NCBI GenBank assembly: GCA_021791775.1
Contig: JAJYVY010000023.1
Coordinates: 1 to 11,669 of the forward strand
Source: Microcaldota archaeon
GTDB lineage: Archaea; Micrarchaeota; Micrarchaeia; Micrarchaeales; Micrarchaeaceae
Direction of reading: 5' to 3'
DNA length: 11,669 nt
In this document: positions 6,579-11,669 of the stretch, one piece after another
Layout: each line of letters begins with the position of its first letter
Numbering within the stretch: the first letter of the stretch is position 1
Made by a program: the position numbers and the translations under genes
The notes under the pieces: generated by a model
Seen by the model: only the letters and a program-made list of their open reading frames with translations
What the model was told of the DNA's origin: nothing
The model's database searches: none

Positions 6579-6588
6579 ACGTCGACGT
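6579..6588. repeat. Perfect 10-bp palindrome at the tRNA 3' end
   Basis: ACGTCGACGT is its own reverse complement. It fills the gap between the hsp20 stop and the discriminator base of the tRNA gene. It may be chance, or a signal related to transcript ends or tRNA 3' processing. Confidence 0.4.
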
Positions 6589-6660
6589 TGGGCCCGGGGA
6601 GAATCGAACTCCCGGTCTTCTCTCTGTGAAAGAGACGTCTTACCATTCGACTACGAGCCC
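6589..6660 (-). tRNA. tRNA-Val (anticodon CAC)
   Basis: A 72-base cloverleaf decoding GUG. The acceptor stem is GGGCTCG with CGGGCCC (seven pairs, one of them G-U). The D arm is GTCGAATGGTAAGAC with the GG pair. The anticodon stem is TCTCT/AGAGA around the loop TTCACAG, putting CAC at positions 34-36 after the invariant T33. A 5-base variable loop AGACC is followed by the T arm GGGAG-TTCGATT-CTCCC. The discriminator base is A and CCA is not encoded, as is common in archaea. No intron is present. Reading the anticodon as TTC (Glu) would break two anticodon-stem pairs, so Val is preferred. The gene lies tail to tail with hsp20, 12 bases away. Confidence 0.93.
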
Positions 6661-6694
6661 CATGGCTTTTATAGCTTAACTTCGCCACATTAAA

Positions 6695-6703
6695 CTTTTA
6701 AAG
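6695..6703 (-). promoter_or_regulatory. Probable TATA box for tRNA-Val
   Basis: The minus strand reads CTTTAAAAG, centred about 39 bases before the tRNA 5' end, so the primary transcript would carry a leader of about 12 bases for RNase P to remove. A second box, CTATAAAAG, lies too close to the tRNA to serve. The near-symmetric sequence could also fire rightward. Confidence 0.45.
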
Positions 6704-6720
6704 TATATTGCCGAGGTCTT

Positions 6721-6786
6721 ATGAAGAAAGATTCGGCCTTATCGGCATCAATGATGGTATTGCAAAGTATCATTGAAAGCAGATAA
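6721..6786 (+). CDS. Possible 21-residue leaderless peptide
   Basis: An ATG at 6721 opens a 21-codon frame ending in TAA; the peptide begins MKKDSALSASMM and ends in SIIESR. It lies about 21 bases after the centre of the near-palindromic CTTTTAAAG box, which is leaderless spacing. It has no recognisable motif, and a frame this short occurs by chance, so this is only a candidate within the otherwise gene-free 6661-6890 spacer. Confidence 0.2.
   Translation: MKKDSALSASMMVLQSIIESR
6748..6776. repeat. Intergenic 8-bp inverted repeat (stem-loop)
   Basis: TCAATGAT and ATCATTGA pair perfectly across a 13-base loop in the spacer between the tRNA and the adenosyltransferase gene. It overlaps the small candidate frame. 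Apart from promoter-like boxes, I see nothing else in the 230-base spacer. Confidence 0.4.
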
Positions 6787-6854
6787 AGGCGCTATGTCAT
6801 AGAAGTCATACAATGAGCAAGTATAAGAACCTTTACGACTACAAAACTTCAGTA

Positions 6855-6865
6855 GGTTATAGATA
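6855..6865 (+). promoter_or_regulatory. Weak TATA-like box for the adenosyltransferase gene
   Basis: GGTTATAGATA is centred about 31 bases before the ATG at 6891. A second AT-rich stretch, TTTATTAAT near 6873, is only about 18 bases from the ATG, which is too close for a leaderless start. Neither is a strong match. No cobalamin riboswitch elements are visible. Confidence 0.3.
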
Positions 6866-6890
6866 GTCTTTATTAATACTCACTGGTTTC

Positions 6891-7424
6891 ATGAAGCTTT
6901 ATACTGGAAAGGGGGATTCCGGCAAGACCGACACTTTGGGCATGGGCAGGATAGGGAAGGAGACGAACACAGCTTCCTTGATAGGAGACATAGACGAACT
7001 CAACAGCACGATAGGCGTCGTGATATCGCAAGAAGGCGATAGGACGGTTTCAACAACACTCAAAAGGCTCCAAAACCTGCTTTTCAAGGCTGGAAGCGAT
7101 GTCGCTTCCCCAGAAGGAAGGAAAATAAAAAGGATATCCGAAAGCGATGTGAAGTGGGTAGAGGATAGGACCGATGCCCTTTCCAATATGATTCCGCCGC
7201 TCAAAAAGTTTGTACTGCCAGGCGGCAGCGTCTGTGGAGCGCACCTCCATCTCGCCAGGGCAGTTGCAAGGAGGGCGGAACGGTCTGCGGTAAGGCTTTC
7301 GAAGGAGAGAATGATAAATGGAGATTTGATGAGGTTCTTGAACAGGACATCATCGCTGCTTTTCGTATGCGCGCTCTACACAAACATGAAAAAGAGGATA
7401 AGGGAGGAAAATCCCACCTATTGA
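6891..7424 (+). CDS. PduO-type cob(I)alamin adenosyltransferase
   Basis: A 177-residue enzyme that transfers the adenosyl group of ATP to cob(I)alamin to make adenosylcobalamin (coenzyme B12). The PduO-type N-terminal ATP-binding loop is YTGKGDSGKTDTLGMGR (residues 4-20), followed by GDIDELNSTIG (32-42), a variant of the usual G-x-x-DELN motif. The helical bundle carries LQNLLFKAGSDVA (60-72) and PPLKKFVLPGGS (102-113). Next is the signature HLARAVARRAERSAVRL (120-136), with the RRAER adenosylation motif, and FLNRTSSLLFV (149-159). The start matches the family start exactly. No other B12 gene is in the window, so it probably salvages imported corrinoid. Its 3' end overlaps scpB by 7 bases, tail to tail. 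Confidence 0.94.
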   Translation: MKLYTGKGDSGKTDTLGMGRIGKETNTASLIGDIDELNSTIGVVISQEGDRTVSTTLKRLQNLLFKAGSDVASPEGRKIKRISESDVKWVEDRTDALSNMIPPLKKFVLPGGSVCGAHLHLARAVARRAERSAVRLSKERMINGDLMRFLNRTSSLLFVCALYTNMKKRIREENPTY

Positions 7425-7918
7425 CCTCCAGATAGATTGAAATACTCCTTGAATTTCTGGGTCGTTTCGAGCTTTTTGCTCCTGCCCTCCCTGCTCGCCC
7501 TTACGAAATCGCCATCAACCAGCTCCTTGACGTATTGGTATGTGGTGCTGCCGAATGCCCTTACAATATTCCTCTGAATAATAGGCTCGTTCTTGCTTAT
7601 GTAGGCAAGGATCCTCATCGCCCCTTTCGAAATTTCTGCCTGACCCGCAAGCGAACTGACTCTTGCAGCATACGGTTCTTTGACGCTCATTATGTATTTA
7701 TCGCCGATTTTTAGCACGCTGAGCGGCGTATCCTCATTCTTGTATCTTTCGATTATGCCGTCAAGGACCTTTCTCACGTATCCTATTGACGCTATTCCGG
7801 CTATTGCTCCCAATTCTTCGGCACTCATGGCCTTGCCCGCCACAAAAAGAGCCGAGATGATTACATTAGCCTGCTCCGATGACTCGGGTCGGCCTTCCTC
7901 TCTTTCCAGAATGATCAC
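7418..7918 (-). CDS. scpB: ScpB, condensin accessory protein
   Basis: A 166-residue ScpB-family protein. It dimerises and binds the kleisin ScpA within the SMC-ScpAB complex that compacts and segregates the chromosome. Two winged-helix domains are recognisable: the first at about residues 14-82 (ANVIISALFVAGKAMSAEELGAIA) and the second at about 95-165 (ISKGAMRILAYISKNEPIIQ, then TTYQYVKELVDGDFV). The overall length is typical. The only canonical start is GTG at 7918, deep inside the 3' end of scpA, giving a 53-base overlap in different frames. That GTG lies within AGGTGA, a perfect ribosome binding site, so initiation may really use ATT (7912) or CTG (7909) just downstream. Met32 is too late, because it would remove the first helix. 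Confidence 0.88.
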   Translation of the reverse strand: MIILEREEGRPESSEQANVIISALFVAGKAMSAEELGAIAGIASIGYVRKVLDGIIERYKNEDTPLSVLKIGDKYIMSVKEPYAARVSSLAGQAEISKGAMRILAYISKNEPIIQRNIVRAFGSTTYQYVKELVDGDFVRASREGRSKKLETTQKFKEYFNLSGGQ

Positions 7919-8618
7919 CTGATATTTTTATAAGTATCTCGCCGAAGAAGTTCTCCTGGATAAGCACTATCTGGTTTTCGTGCGCAAGGAAGAGCACCGG
8001 TACGAAGACATCCAGCAGCAGCTTCTCTGCGCTATCGTATCCGCTTGCCAGCGCTGAAAAGGTGGTCAGCCCCTCCCTGTCCGCAATTTTTCCTATTTTC
8101 TTTATCACATTCTGCTTCTTTTCATCTATATCTTCAGTATTCACGATAATCGGTATCGGTGCAGTCATCTTTTCGTGCTCCGTACTGCGCTCTACCTCTA
8201 TCTTCATCGCAGAGTCGAGTGCAGCCAGCAGCTCCTCCAGTGTAACTTTACGTCTGGGCTGCATCCTTAAGCGTGGAACTAGCTGTTCGACATCTGGTCT
8301 CGCGGGGCCTGGCAGCTGTGGCTCCTCTATCTGGACCTCTTCGTGTATGTCGAATATGGAAAGGGTGTCGCTCTTCATCCTCAGCAATATGGATGCTGAG
8401 AGGATTATGTTGGCGGGTATCCTAAGTTCGAGAACCTTCATCCGTTTTACAGCCGACAGATATTCGTCCACCACTTTCGATATGTCTATGTCCCAGGGGT
8501 CCAGCTTGCTGGACTGAACAAGCTCTATGAGCAGCTCGCGCCATGTAGCATTCTGCACAAACTCCTGTAGGTCGAACTCACGGTAAACTACCGCGGTGGT
8601 CGTCTCTGCGGTCGCCAT
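7866..8618 (-). CDS. scpA: ScpA, condensin kleisin subunit
   Basis: A 250-residue kleisin that bridges SMC heads and recruits ScpB. The N-terminal helical domain has the family signature SKLDPWDIDISKVVDEYL (37-54) and LRIPANIILSASILLRMKS (65-83), which bind the SMC neck. An acidic, Pro-rich linker runs at about 92-120. The C-terminal winged helix (about 165-231) ends in VPVLFLAHENQIVLIQENFFGEI, the typical ScpA ending. A basic tail of about 18 residues (GDHSGKRGRPTRV) follows, encoded by the bases shared with scpB. The ATG at 8618 is preceded by a CTTTTATAAAG promoter. No smc gene is in the window, so the partner must be elsewhere. Confidence 0.93.
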   Translation of the reverse strand: MATAETTTAVVYREFDLQEFVQNATWRELLIELVQSSKLDPWDIDISKVVDEYLSAVKRMKVLELRIPANIILSASILLRMKSDTLSIFDIHEEVQIEEPQLPGPARPDVEQLVPRLRMQPRRKVTLEELLAALDSAMKIEVERSTEHEKMTAPIPIIVNTEDIDEKKQNVIKKIGKIADREGLTTFSALASGYDSAEKLLLDVFVPVLFLAHENQIVLIQENFFGEILIKISGDHSGKRGRPTRVIGAG

Positions 8619-8645
8619 TTTACCTAATTTATATGCTATGAAAAA

Positions 8646-8656
8646 CTTTATAAAAG
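8646..8656 (-). promoter_or_regulatory. TATA box of the scpA-scpB operon
   Basis: The minus strand reads CTTTTATAAAG, centred 33 bases before the scpA ATG. This places the transcript start about 7 bases upstream of the gene. The 72-base gap between scpA and the trm5 stop shows nothing else clear. Confidence 0.65.
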
Positions 8657-8690
8657 AGTCGCAAATGGGGGAGTTGCGGAAGAAATGTTG

Positions 8691-9704
8691 TCAACGCCCT
8701 TTTGCTAGAATCAAGTCAAGGACTATCTCTATCTCTCTGTGAGAGTACTCCCTCACCATGCGCCAATTTTTGAGCCTGATTGCGATGCGCCTCGCTTTTG
8801 CCCTCTTTTTTATGTATTCCAGGGCGTCTCTTTTTGCAGTTTTTCTGATTCCAAAAATATAGACATGGAGCGCTGCGCGCTTTTTCGCCATAGTGAATGC
8901 CTCGTCGAGAAATTTGCCGCTGTCTTTAGGCAATGGCATTACTATCCTGTCGGCAAAGCCCCTATACCGATTCGCGGCTTCCTTGACGTCTGCGCATATC
9001 GCCATGGCATTCCCTGTTTTGTTTAGTTTTATGTTTTTTGCCATCGCCGCTGCGGCATAGCTATTGAGCTCTATTCCTAGCACCTCCGCTTTTGGATTGC
9101 ATTTCGCTATTTCCACCACAAACGGCCCGACGCCTGCAAACATCACGATTACCTTTTCTTTCTTTTTCGACAGCGCTGAAATCCTAGAGCGCTCGAAAGA
9201 GAGGCGTGACGAGAAGAATGCCTTCCTGACATCGAACACAAACCTGCAGCCGTTTTCCCACATGTCCGCTATGTAGTTGCGCTCGCCAGCCACATATGAA
9301 AATCTTCTAGTTCTGTACCTGCCAGAGACAGGGCCGGCCTTTATTATTACAGTTCTTATGCTTTTGTGGGCTTTCAGCAGGCTGTCAGCAAACTTTTTGA
9401 TCTCTCTTTTTGATGCGCGATATCCCTCTATTATTGCGATGTTGCCAAGCATATCATATCCTCTTGCAACCCTTGCGTTTGCCTCAGGAAGCGCCTCTGC
9501 TCTTCTTTCTTCGGCCATTCTCTCTACTAGCCTGCTTCCCTGCTTTTTGAGAAGCTTTTTAATTGTTGCAGTAGCATTATTAACCGGAAATAGAACATAG
9601 CTGTCGCTATGCAAAACACCTGCATTCTTGCGGAGAAAATTTCTCTTTGCAAGTTGAGACCTTAGCGCCTCCGCGTGTTTTTTATCTATTATGGCGTAAT
9701 GCAT
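8691..9704 (-). CDS. trm5: tRNA (guanine37-N1)-methyltransferase, Trm5 family
   Basis: A 337-residue class I methyltransferase of the archaeal and eukaryotic Trm5 (Met-10+ like) family. It should methylate N1 of G37 next to the anticodon with S-adenosylmethionine and so prevent frameshifting. The N-terminal region (about 1-65) resembles the D1 domain, followed by a D2-like region. The family signature RFSYVAGERNYIADMWENG (134-152) and FDVRKAFFSSRLSFERSRI (157-175) precedes the SAM site FAGVGPF (189-195) and the acidic ribose ligand in GIELN (210-214). Motif IV reads DRIVMPLPKDSGKFLDEA (252-269), with MPLP where some relatives have NLP. The ATG at 9704 is the only sensible start, and the gene is divergent from nusG across 35 bases. 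Confidence 0.9.
   Translation of the reverse strand: MHYAIIDKKHAEALRSQLAKRNFLRKNAGVLHSDSYVLFPVNNATATIKKLLKKQGSRLVERMAEERRAEALPEANARVARGYDMLGNIAIIEGYRASKREIKKFADSLLKAHKSIRTVIIKAGPVSGRYRTRRFSYVAGERNYIADMWENGCRFVFDVRKAFFSSRLSFERSRISALSKKKEKVIVMFAGVGPFVVEIAKCNPKAEVLGIELNSYAAAAMAKNIKLNKTGNAMAICADVKEAANRYRGFADRIVMPLPKDSGKFLDEAFTMAKKRAALHVYIFGIRKTAKRDALEYIKKRAKARRIAIRLKNWRMVREYSHREIEIVLDLILAKGR
9680..9690 (+). promoter_or_regulatory. Possible TATA box for nusG-rpl11
   Basis: The T/A-rich TTTTATCTATT lies about 50-60 bases before the nusG ATG, within the first codons of trm5 on the other strand. It would give a leader of about 27 bases holding GAAGGGA as a partial ribosome binding site. A nearer AT stretch at 9718-9728 is badly spaced. 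Confidence 0.3.
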
Positions 9705-9732
9705 GGCATCATGTGAGTAATGATATAGAAGG

Positions 9733-9743
9733 GAAATTTATGT
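9733..9743 (-). promoter_or_regulatory. Probable TATA box for trm5
   Basis: The minus strand reads ACATAAATTTC, centred 34 bases before the trm5 ATG, implying a leader of about 8 bases. It overlaps the start codon of nusG on the opposite strand, so the two genes share their control region. Confidence 0.4.
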
Positions 9744-10186
9744 TCTTCGTTGTGAAAGTGACATCAGGCCAGGAGAAGGTCGCGGCGAGCATGCTGCAGA
9801 ACAAGCTTTCAAAAGAGCAGCTGGGCATATATTCGATACTGGTGGTTAAGGGTATGCGCGGCTACATAATAGTTGAAGCGGAAGATGAGGTCGCGGCAAG
9901 GTCCTTCATAACAAAAGAGCGCAACATACGCGGAGTGCTGCCCAAACCGCTCAGCGATGAGGAAGTGGACAAGCTCCTTACTGTAAAGAGCTACGCGCAG
10001 GAGATGCATAATGGTGATACTGTAGAATTCACAAGTGGGCCGTTCAAGGGCTACAAGGCAAAGGTGCTGAGGGTGGACGAGGCCAAAAGCGACATGACCG
10101 TAGAGCTCATGGATGTGGTGGTGCCGATACCAATAACAACAAAGATGAACACCGCCAGAGTGATACAGAAGGCGCAGAAGAGTTGA
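9740..10186 (+). CDS. nusG: Transcription elongation factor NusG/Spt5, archaeal type
   Basis: A 148-residue factor that binds the RNA polymerase clamp, closes the DNA channel and raises processivity. The NGN domain covers residues 1-85 and begins FFVVKVTSGQEKVAASML, with GYIIVEAEDEVAARSFI at 41-58. The KOW domain covers about 90-146 (NGDTVEFTSGPFKGYKAKVL, then VVVPIPITTK). The size matches archaeal Spt5, which has one KOW domain. I chose the ATG at 9740 because NGN domains begin at this residue. A longer in-frame start at 9647 would run through the opposite-strand trm5 and adds unrelated residues. In many archaea secE precedes nusG; here trm5 occupies that place on the other strand. rpl11 follows after 4 bases. 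Confidence 0.95.
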   Translation: MFFVVKVTSGQEKVAASMLQNKLSKEQLGIYSILVVKGMRGYIIVEAEDEVAARSFITKERNIRGVLPKPLSDEEVDKLLTVKSYAQEMHNGDTVEFTSGPFKGYKAKVLRVDEAKSDMTVELMDVVVPIPITTKMNTARVIQKAQKS

Positions 10187-10190
10187 TTGC

Positions 10191-10664
10191 ATGCCAGAAA
10201 CAACCATAAAAGGTATGATAGAAGGAGGCAAAGCTACAGGAGGGCCGCCCCTTGGGCCGGCATTGGGTCCATTGGGGGTGCCGGTCAACGACGTAATAAA
10301 GGAGATAAATGAGAAGACCAAGGCATTCGAAGGACTTAAGATAGCCGTCATGGTGATCGTCGACACTGCAACAAAGAAGTTCAGGATAGAGGTGGGGGCG
10401 CCATCGACGAGCGCCTTGATACTGAAGGAAATCGGCGCCCAGTCTGGAGCGAAGACGAAGGACGAAACGGTTGGCAACATAACCGTGGACCAGGCCAAGA
10501 AAATCGCAGCTGCAAAAGAGTCGTCAATGTATGGCAGGACTCTGGCAGACAGGGTAAAGCAGGTGCTCGGAACGTGCAAGAGCATGGGCGTCAAAGTGGA
10601 AAACGAGGACCCCAAAGCAGTAATAGCAAAAATAAACAGTGGCGAGATCAAAATTGATGCCTGA
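10191..10664 (+). CDS. rpl11: Large-subunit ribosomal protein L11 (uL11), archaeal type
   Basis: A 157-residue protein of the GTPase-associated centre of the large ribosomal subunit, where it binds the 23S rRNA thiostrepton-loop region and contacts elongation factors. The N-terminal domain carries the near-invariant GGKATGGPPLGPALGPLGV (12-30), then KEINEKTKAFEG. The C-terminal rRNA-binding domain (from about 70) contains STSALILKEIG (72-82), VGNITVDQAKKIAAAK (94-109) and TCKSMGVKVE (127-136). Length and the terminal extension fit archaeal L11. It is co-transcribed with nusG, 4 bases apart. L1, L10 and L12 genes, often found after L11 in archaea, do not follow; an unrelated gene with its own promoter does. 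Confidence 0.97.
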   Translation: MPETTIKGMIEGGKATGGPPLGPALGPLGVPVNDVIKEINEKTKAFEGLKIAVMVIVDTATKKFRIEVGAPSTSALILKEIGAQSGAKTKDETVGNITVDQAKKIAAAKESSMYGRTLADRVKQVLGTCKSMGVKVENEDPKAVIAKINSGEIKIDA

Positions 10665-10700
10665 CCTCGCTCTGTTCCTCTGCGTTTGACTAACCATTAA

Positions 10701-10718
10701 GATATATATTTATATTTG
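10701..10718 (+). promoter_or_regulatory. TATA box of the right-edge gene
   Basis: A long GATATATATTTATATTTG stretch, centred about 45 bases before the ATG at 10755. The start site would fall near 10735, leaving a leader of about 20 bases that contains GGGGGGAG (10744-10751) as a ribosome binding site. This marks the gene as a separate transcription unit from nusG-rpl11. Confidence 0.6.
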
Positions 10719-10754
10719 GGGCGACGTAATAAAATAACGTATAGGGGGGAGAAT

Positions 10755-11669
10755 ATGGCAACAAGAGAGAAGAAAAGGAACGAATTTCTTGGGACGCAGC
10801 AGCAGTTAATATTAAATTTGGCAAGGGAAAATGCGAACGCCCTTGAGAAAGTCGAGGCGATATATAAGTCAGACCCGGCAGAGGCCGAGATAATCAGGCA
10901 AGTTATAAGGGAGCTTAGGCAGACAGAGGGGGCGTATGGGACGGGAGATCAGCCAAAAGTGACCTCGCTGGTGGACATCGCAAAAGGGAAAATCTTAGAT
11001 AAATTAGAAAGCAAGAACTGGGCCGACGCAGTGCCCATAATGGATGGATTTGTGCGCAAACACACCATTGCCCCAAATGAGATCTTGCTGGTTGGGGCAA
11101 CTGAAGAAGAATCGAAAAAGATGGGAGTGGCAACAGACAGGCTCATAACCCAACTACAGAACCTGGAGGGCATGTTACACAACATTGGACTTGCAACTTC
11201 GAACTTTAGGGCCGTCCAAGCGTGGGGCCGCGCAGGCGCACAAAAGGAAGCCGCGAAGCTCATGGACGCATGCAGGGACCTGGTGGATGATGGCATGATA
11301 CTGGCGGTGGCGGCGCAGGGCATCCAAACCAGGGCAAACCAGAAGATAGCGGAGATGTCTGGTACCGCGCTGGATATTATACATACTTCTAGAGATATAA
11401 CAAAGGCGGCAGCTTTCATCAGGGGATATGACCCATCATCTACGGTCGCACCGCCATCGTCCAGCCCAACCACAGCACCAGGAGAAGCAACAGGATCTGG
11501 CACCGGTGGTGCCACGTCAACTGCCTCCCATACAAAAACCGGATCTGGCAGGAAAAGGAGACCGAGACCAAGGGGGAGCACGGACACAAAGTCTTTCGAA
11601 ACAGAGATTTATGATTATATAGCAAAGTATCAGTTTGCGGCAGATGCGGTGAAAAACATCACGGATCAG
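10755..11669 (+). CDS. Unrecognised protein with disordered linker and basic motif, partial (3' end beyond window)
   Basis: From the ATG at 10755 the frame runs 305 codons to the last base with no stop. It begins MATREKKRNEFLGTQQQLIL. Residues 1 to about 224 look soluble and mainly helical, rich in Ala, Glu, Gln and Lys, with one Cys and no membrane segment. Notable stretches are VTSLVDIAKGKILDKLESKN (69-88) and AWGRAGAQKEAAKLMDACRD (155-174). Residues 227-265 are a Ser/Thr/Gly/Pro/Ala linker, surely disordered. RKRRPRPRG (266-274) is a basic patch resembling an AT-hook or nucleic-acid-binding tail. A second folded segment begins at SFETEIYDYIAKYQF (280-294). I do not recognise a family. The TATA box, strong ribosome binding site and long open frame make it real. 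Confidence 0.85.
   Translation, partial: MATREKKRNEFLGTQQQLILNLARENANALEKVEAIYKSDPAEAEIIRQVIRELRQTEGAYGTGDQPKVTSLVDIAKGKILDKLESKNWADAVPIMDGFVRKHTIAPNEILLVGATEEESKKMGVATDRLITQLQNLEGMLHNIGLATSNFRAVQAWGRAGAQKEAAKLMDACRDLVDDGMILAVAAQGIQTRANQKIAEMSGTALDIIHTSRDITKAAAFIRGYDPSSTVAPPSSSPTTAPGEATGSGTGGATSTASHTKTGSGRKRRPRPRGSTDTKSFETEIYDYIAKYQFAADAVKNITDQ
11493..11550 (+). repeat. 10-bp direct repeat within the linker of the right-edge gene
   Basis: GGATCTGGCA occurs at 11493-11502 and again at 11541-11550, in the same reading frame, encoding GSG twice. It is a small sign of repeat-driven growth of the low-complexity linker. Confidence 0.5.

Noticed and set aside
6620..6640. Reading the tRNA anticodon as TTC (Glu)
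   Set aside because: That register breaks two anticodon-stem pairs; the CAC register gives five perfect pairs, T33 in place and a normal 5-base variable loop.
6813..6863. 16-codon frame before the adenosyltransferase
   Set aside because: It has no promoter at proper distance, no ribosome binding site and no motif; its length is expected by chance.
6787..6890. Cobalamin riboswitch ahead of the adenosyltransferase
   Set aside because: No B12-box-like conserved core or matching stems were seen, and B12 riboswitches are essentially bacterial.
9647..9739. In-frame N-terminal extension of NusG from an ATG at 9647
   Set aside because: It overlaps the trm5 start on the other strand and adds residues unlike any NGN domain; NusG proteins begin at the FFVVKV strand, matching the ATG at 9740.
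9809..10651. 280-residue frame on the minus strand
   Set aside because: It is antisense to nusG and rpl11, both certain genes, and has no recognisable domain or promoter.
10949..11587. 212-residue frame on the minus strand at the right edge
   Set aside because: The plus-strand frame over the same bases is open for 305 codons, has a TATA box and strong ribosome binding site, and begins cleanly; the minus frame has none of these.

Overview
The window looks archaeal. Likely promoters are TATA-type boxes (CTTTAAATA, CTTTATAAAAG and similar) about 24 to 40 bases before start codons, and several first genes appear leaderless or nearly so. Internal operon genes instead carry GGTGA-type ribosome binding sites. 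The NusG/Spt5, ribosomal protein L11 and Trm5 proteins are of the archaeal type, and the single tRNA gene does not encode its CCA end. The compact layout and gene mix would suit a small-genome lineage such as a DPANN/Micrarchaeota-like or Thermoplasmata-like archaeon, but nothing here fixes the lineage and this is only a guess.

Layout, left to right. Positions 1-86 (-) hold the start of a gene that runs off the left edge. Positions 168-916 (-) hold two overlapping genes for small four-helix membrane proteins that are paralogues of each other. Two unrelated GNAT acetyltransferase genes follow, converging on each other (1057-1542 + and 1587-2018 -). Positions 2074-6021 (-) form a heat-shock operon, in transcription order: winged-helix DNA-binding protein, grpE, dnaK, dnaJ. 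Facing away from it is a small heat-shock protein gene, hsp20 (6112-6576 +). The roughly 90-base AT-rich gap between them carries two back-to-back promoters and a 7-4-7 inverted repeat, a good candidate operator. A tRNA-Val(CAC) gene lies tail to tail with hsp20 (6589-6660 -). After a 230-base spacer come a PduO-type cobalamin adenosyltransferase (6891-7424 +) and, convergent with it, the condensin genes scpA and scpB (7418-8618 -), which overlap by 53 bases. The tRNA methyltransferase gene trm5 (8691-9704 -) is divergent from nusG-rpl11 (9740-10664 +). The right edge is filled by a 305-codon reading frame (10755-11669 +) that is still open at the last base. It has a strong TATA box and ribosome binding site, and I do not recognise it.

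How the genes fit together: DnaK, DnaJ and GrpE form a complete refolding machine, and Hsp20 holds aggregating proteins for it. The winged-helix protein takes the position that HrcA takes in many bacterial dnaK operons, which makes it the obvious candidate regulator of both heat-shock transcripts. ScpA and ScpB would act with an SMC protein encoded elsewhere. The translation and transcription genes (tRNA-Val, Trm5, NusG, L11) are housekeeping genes. No mobile element, CRISPR array or rRNA was seen.
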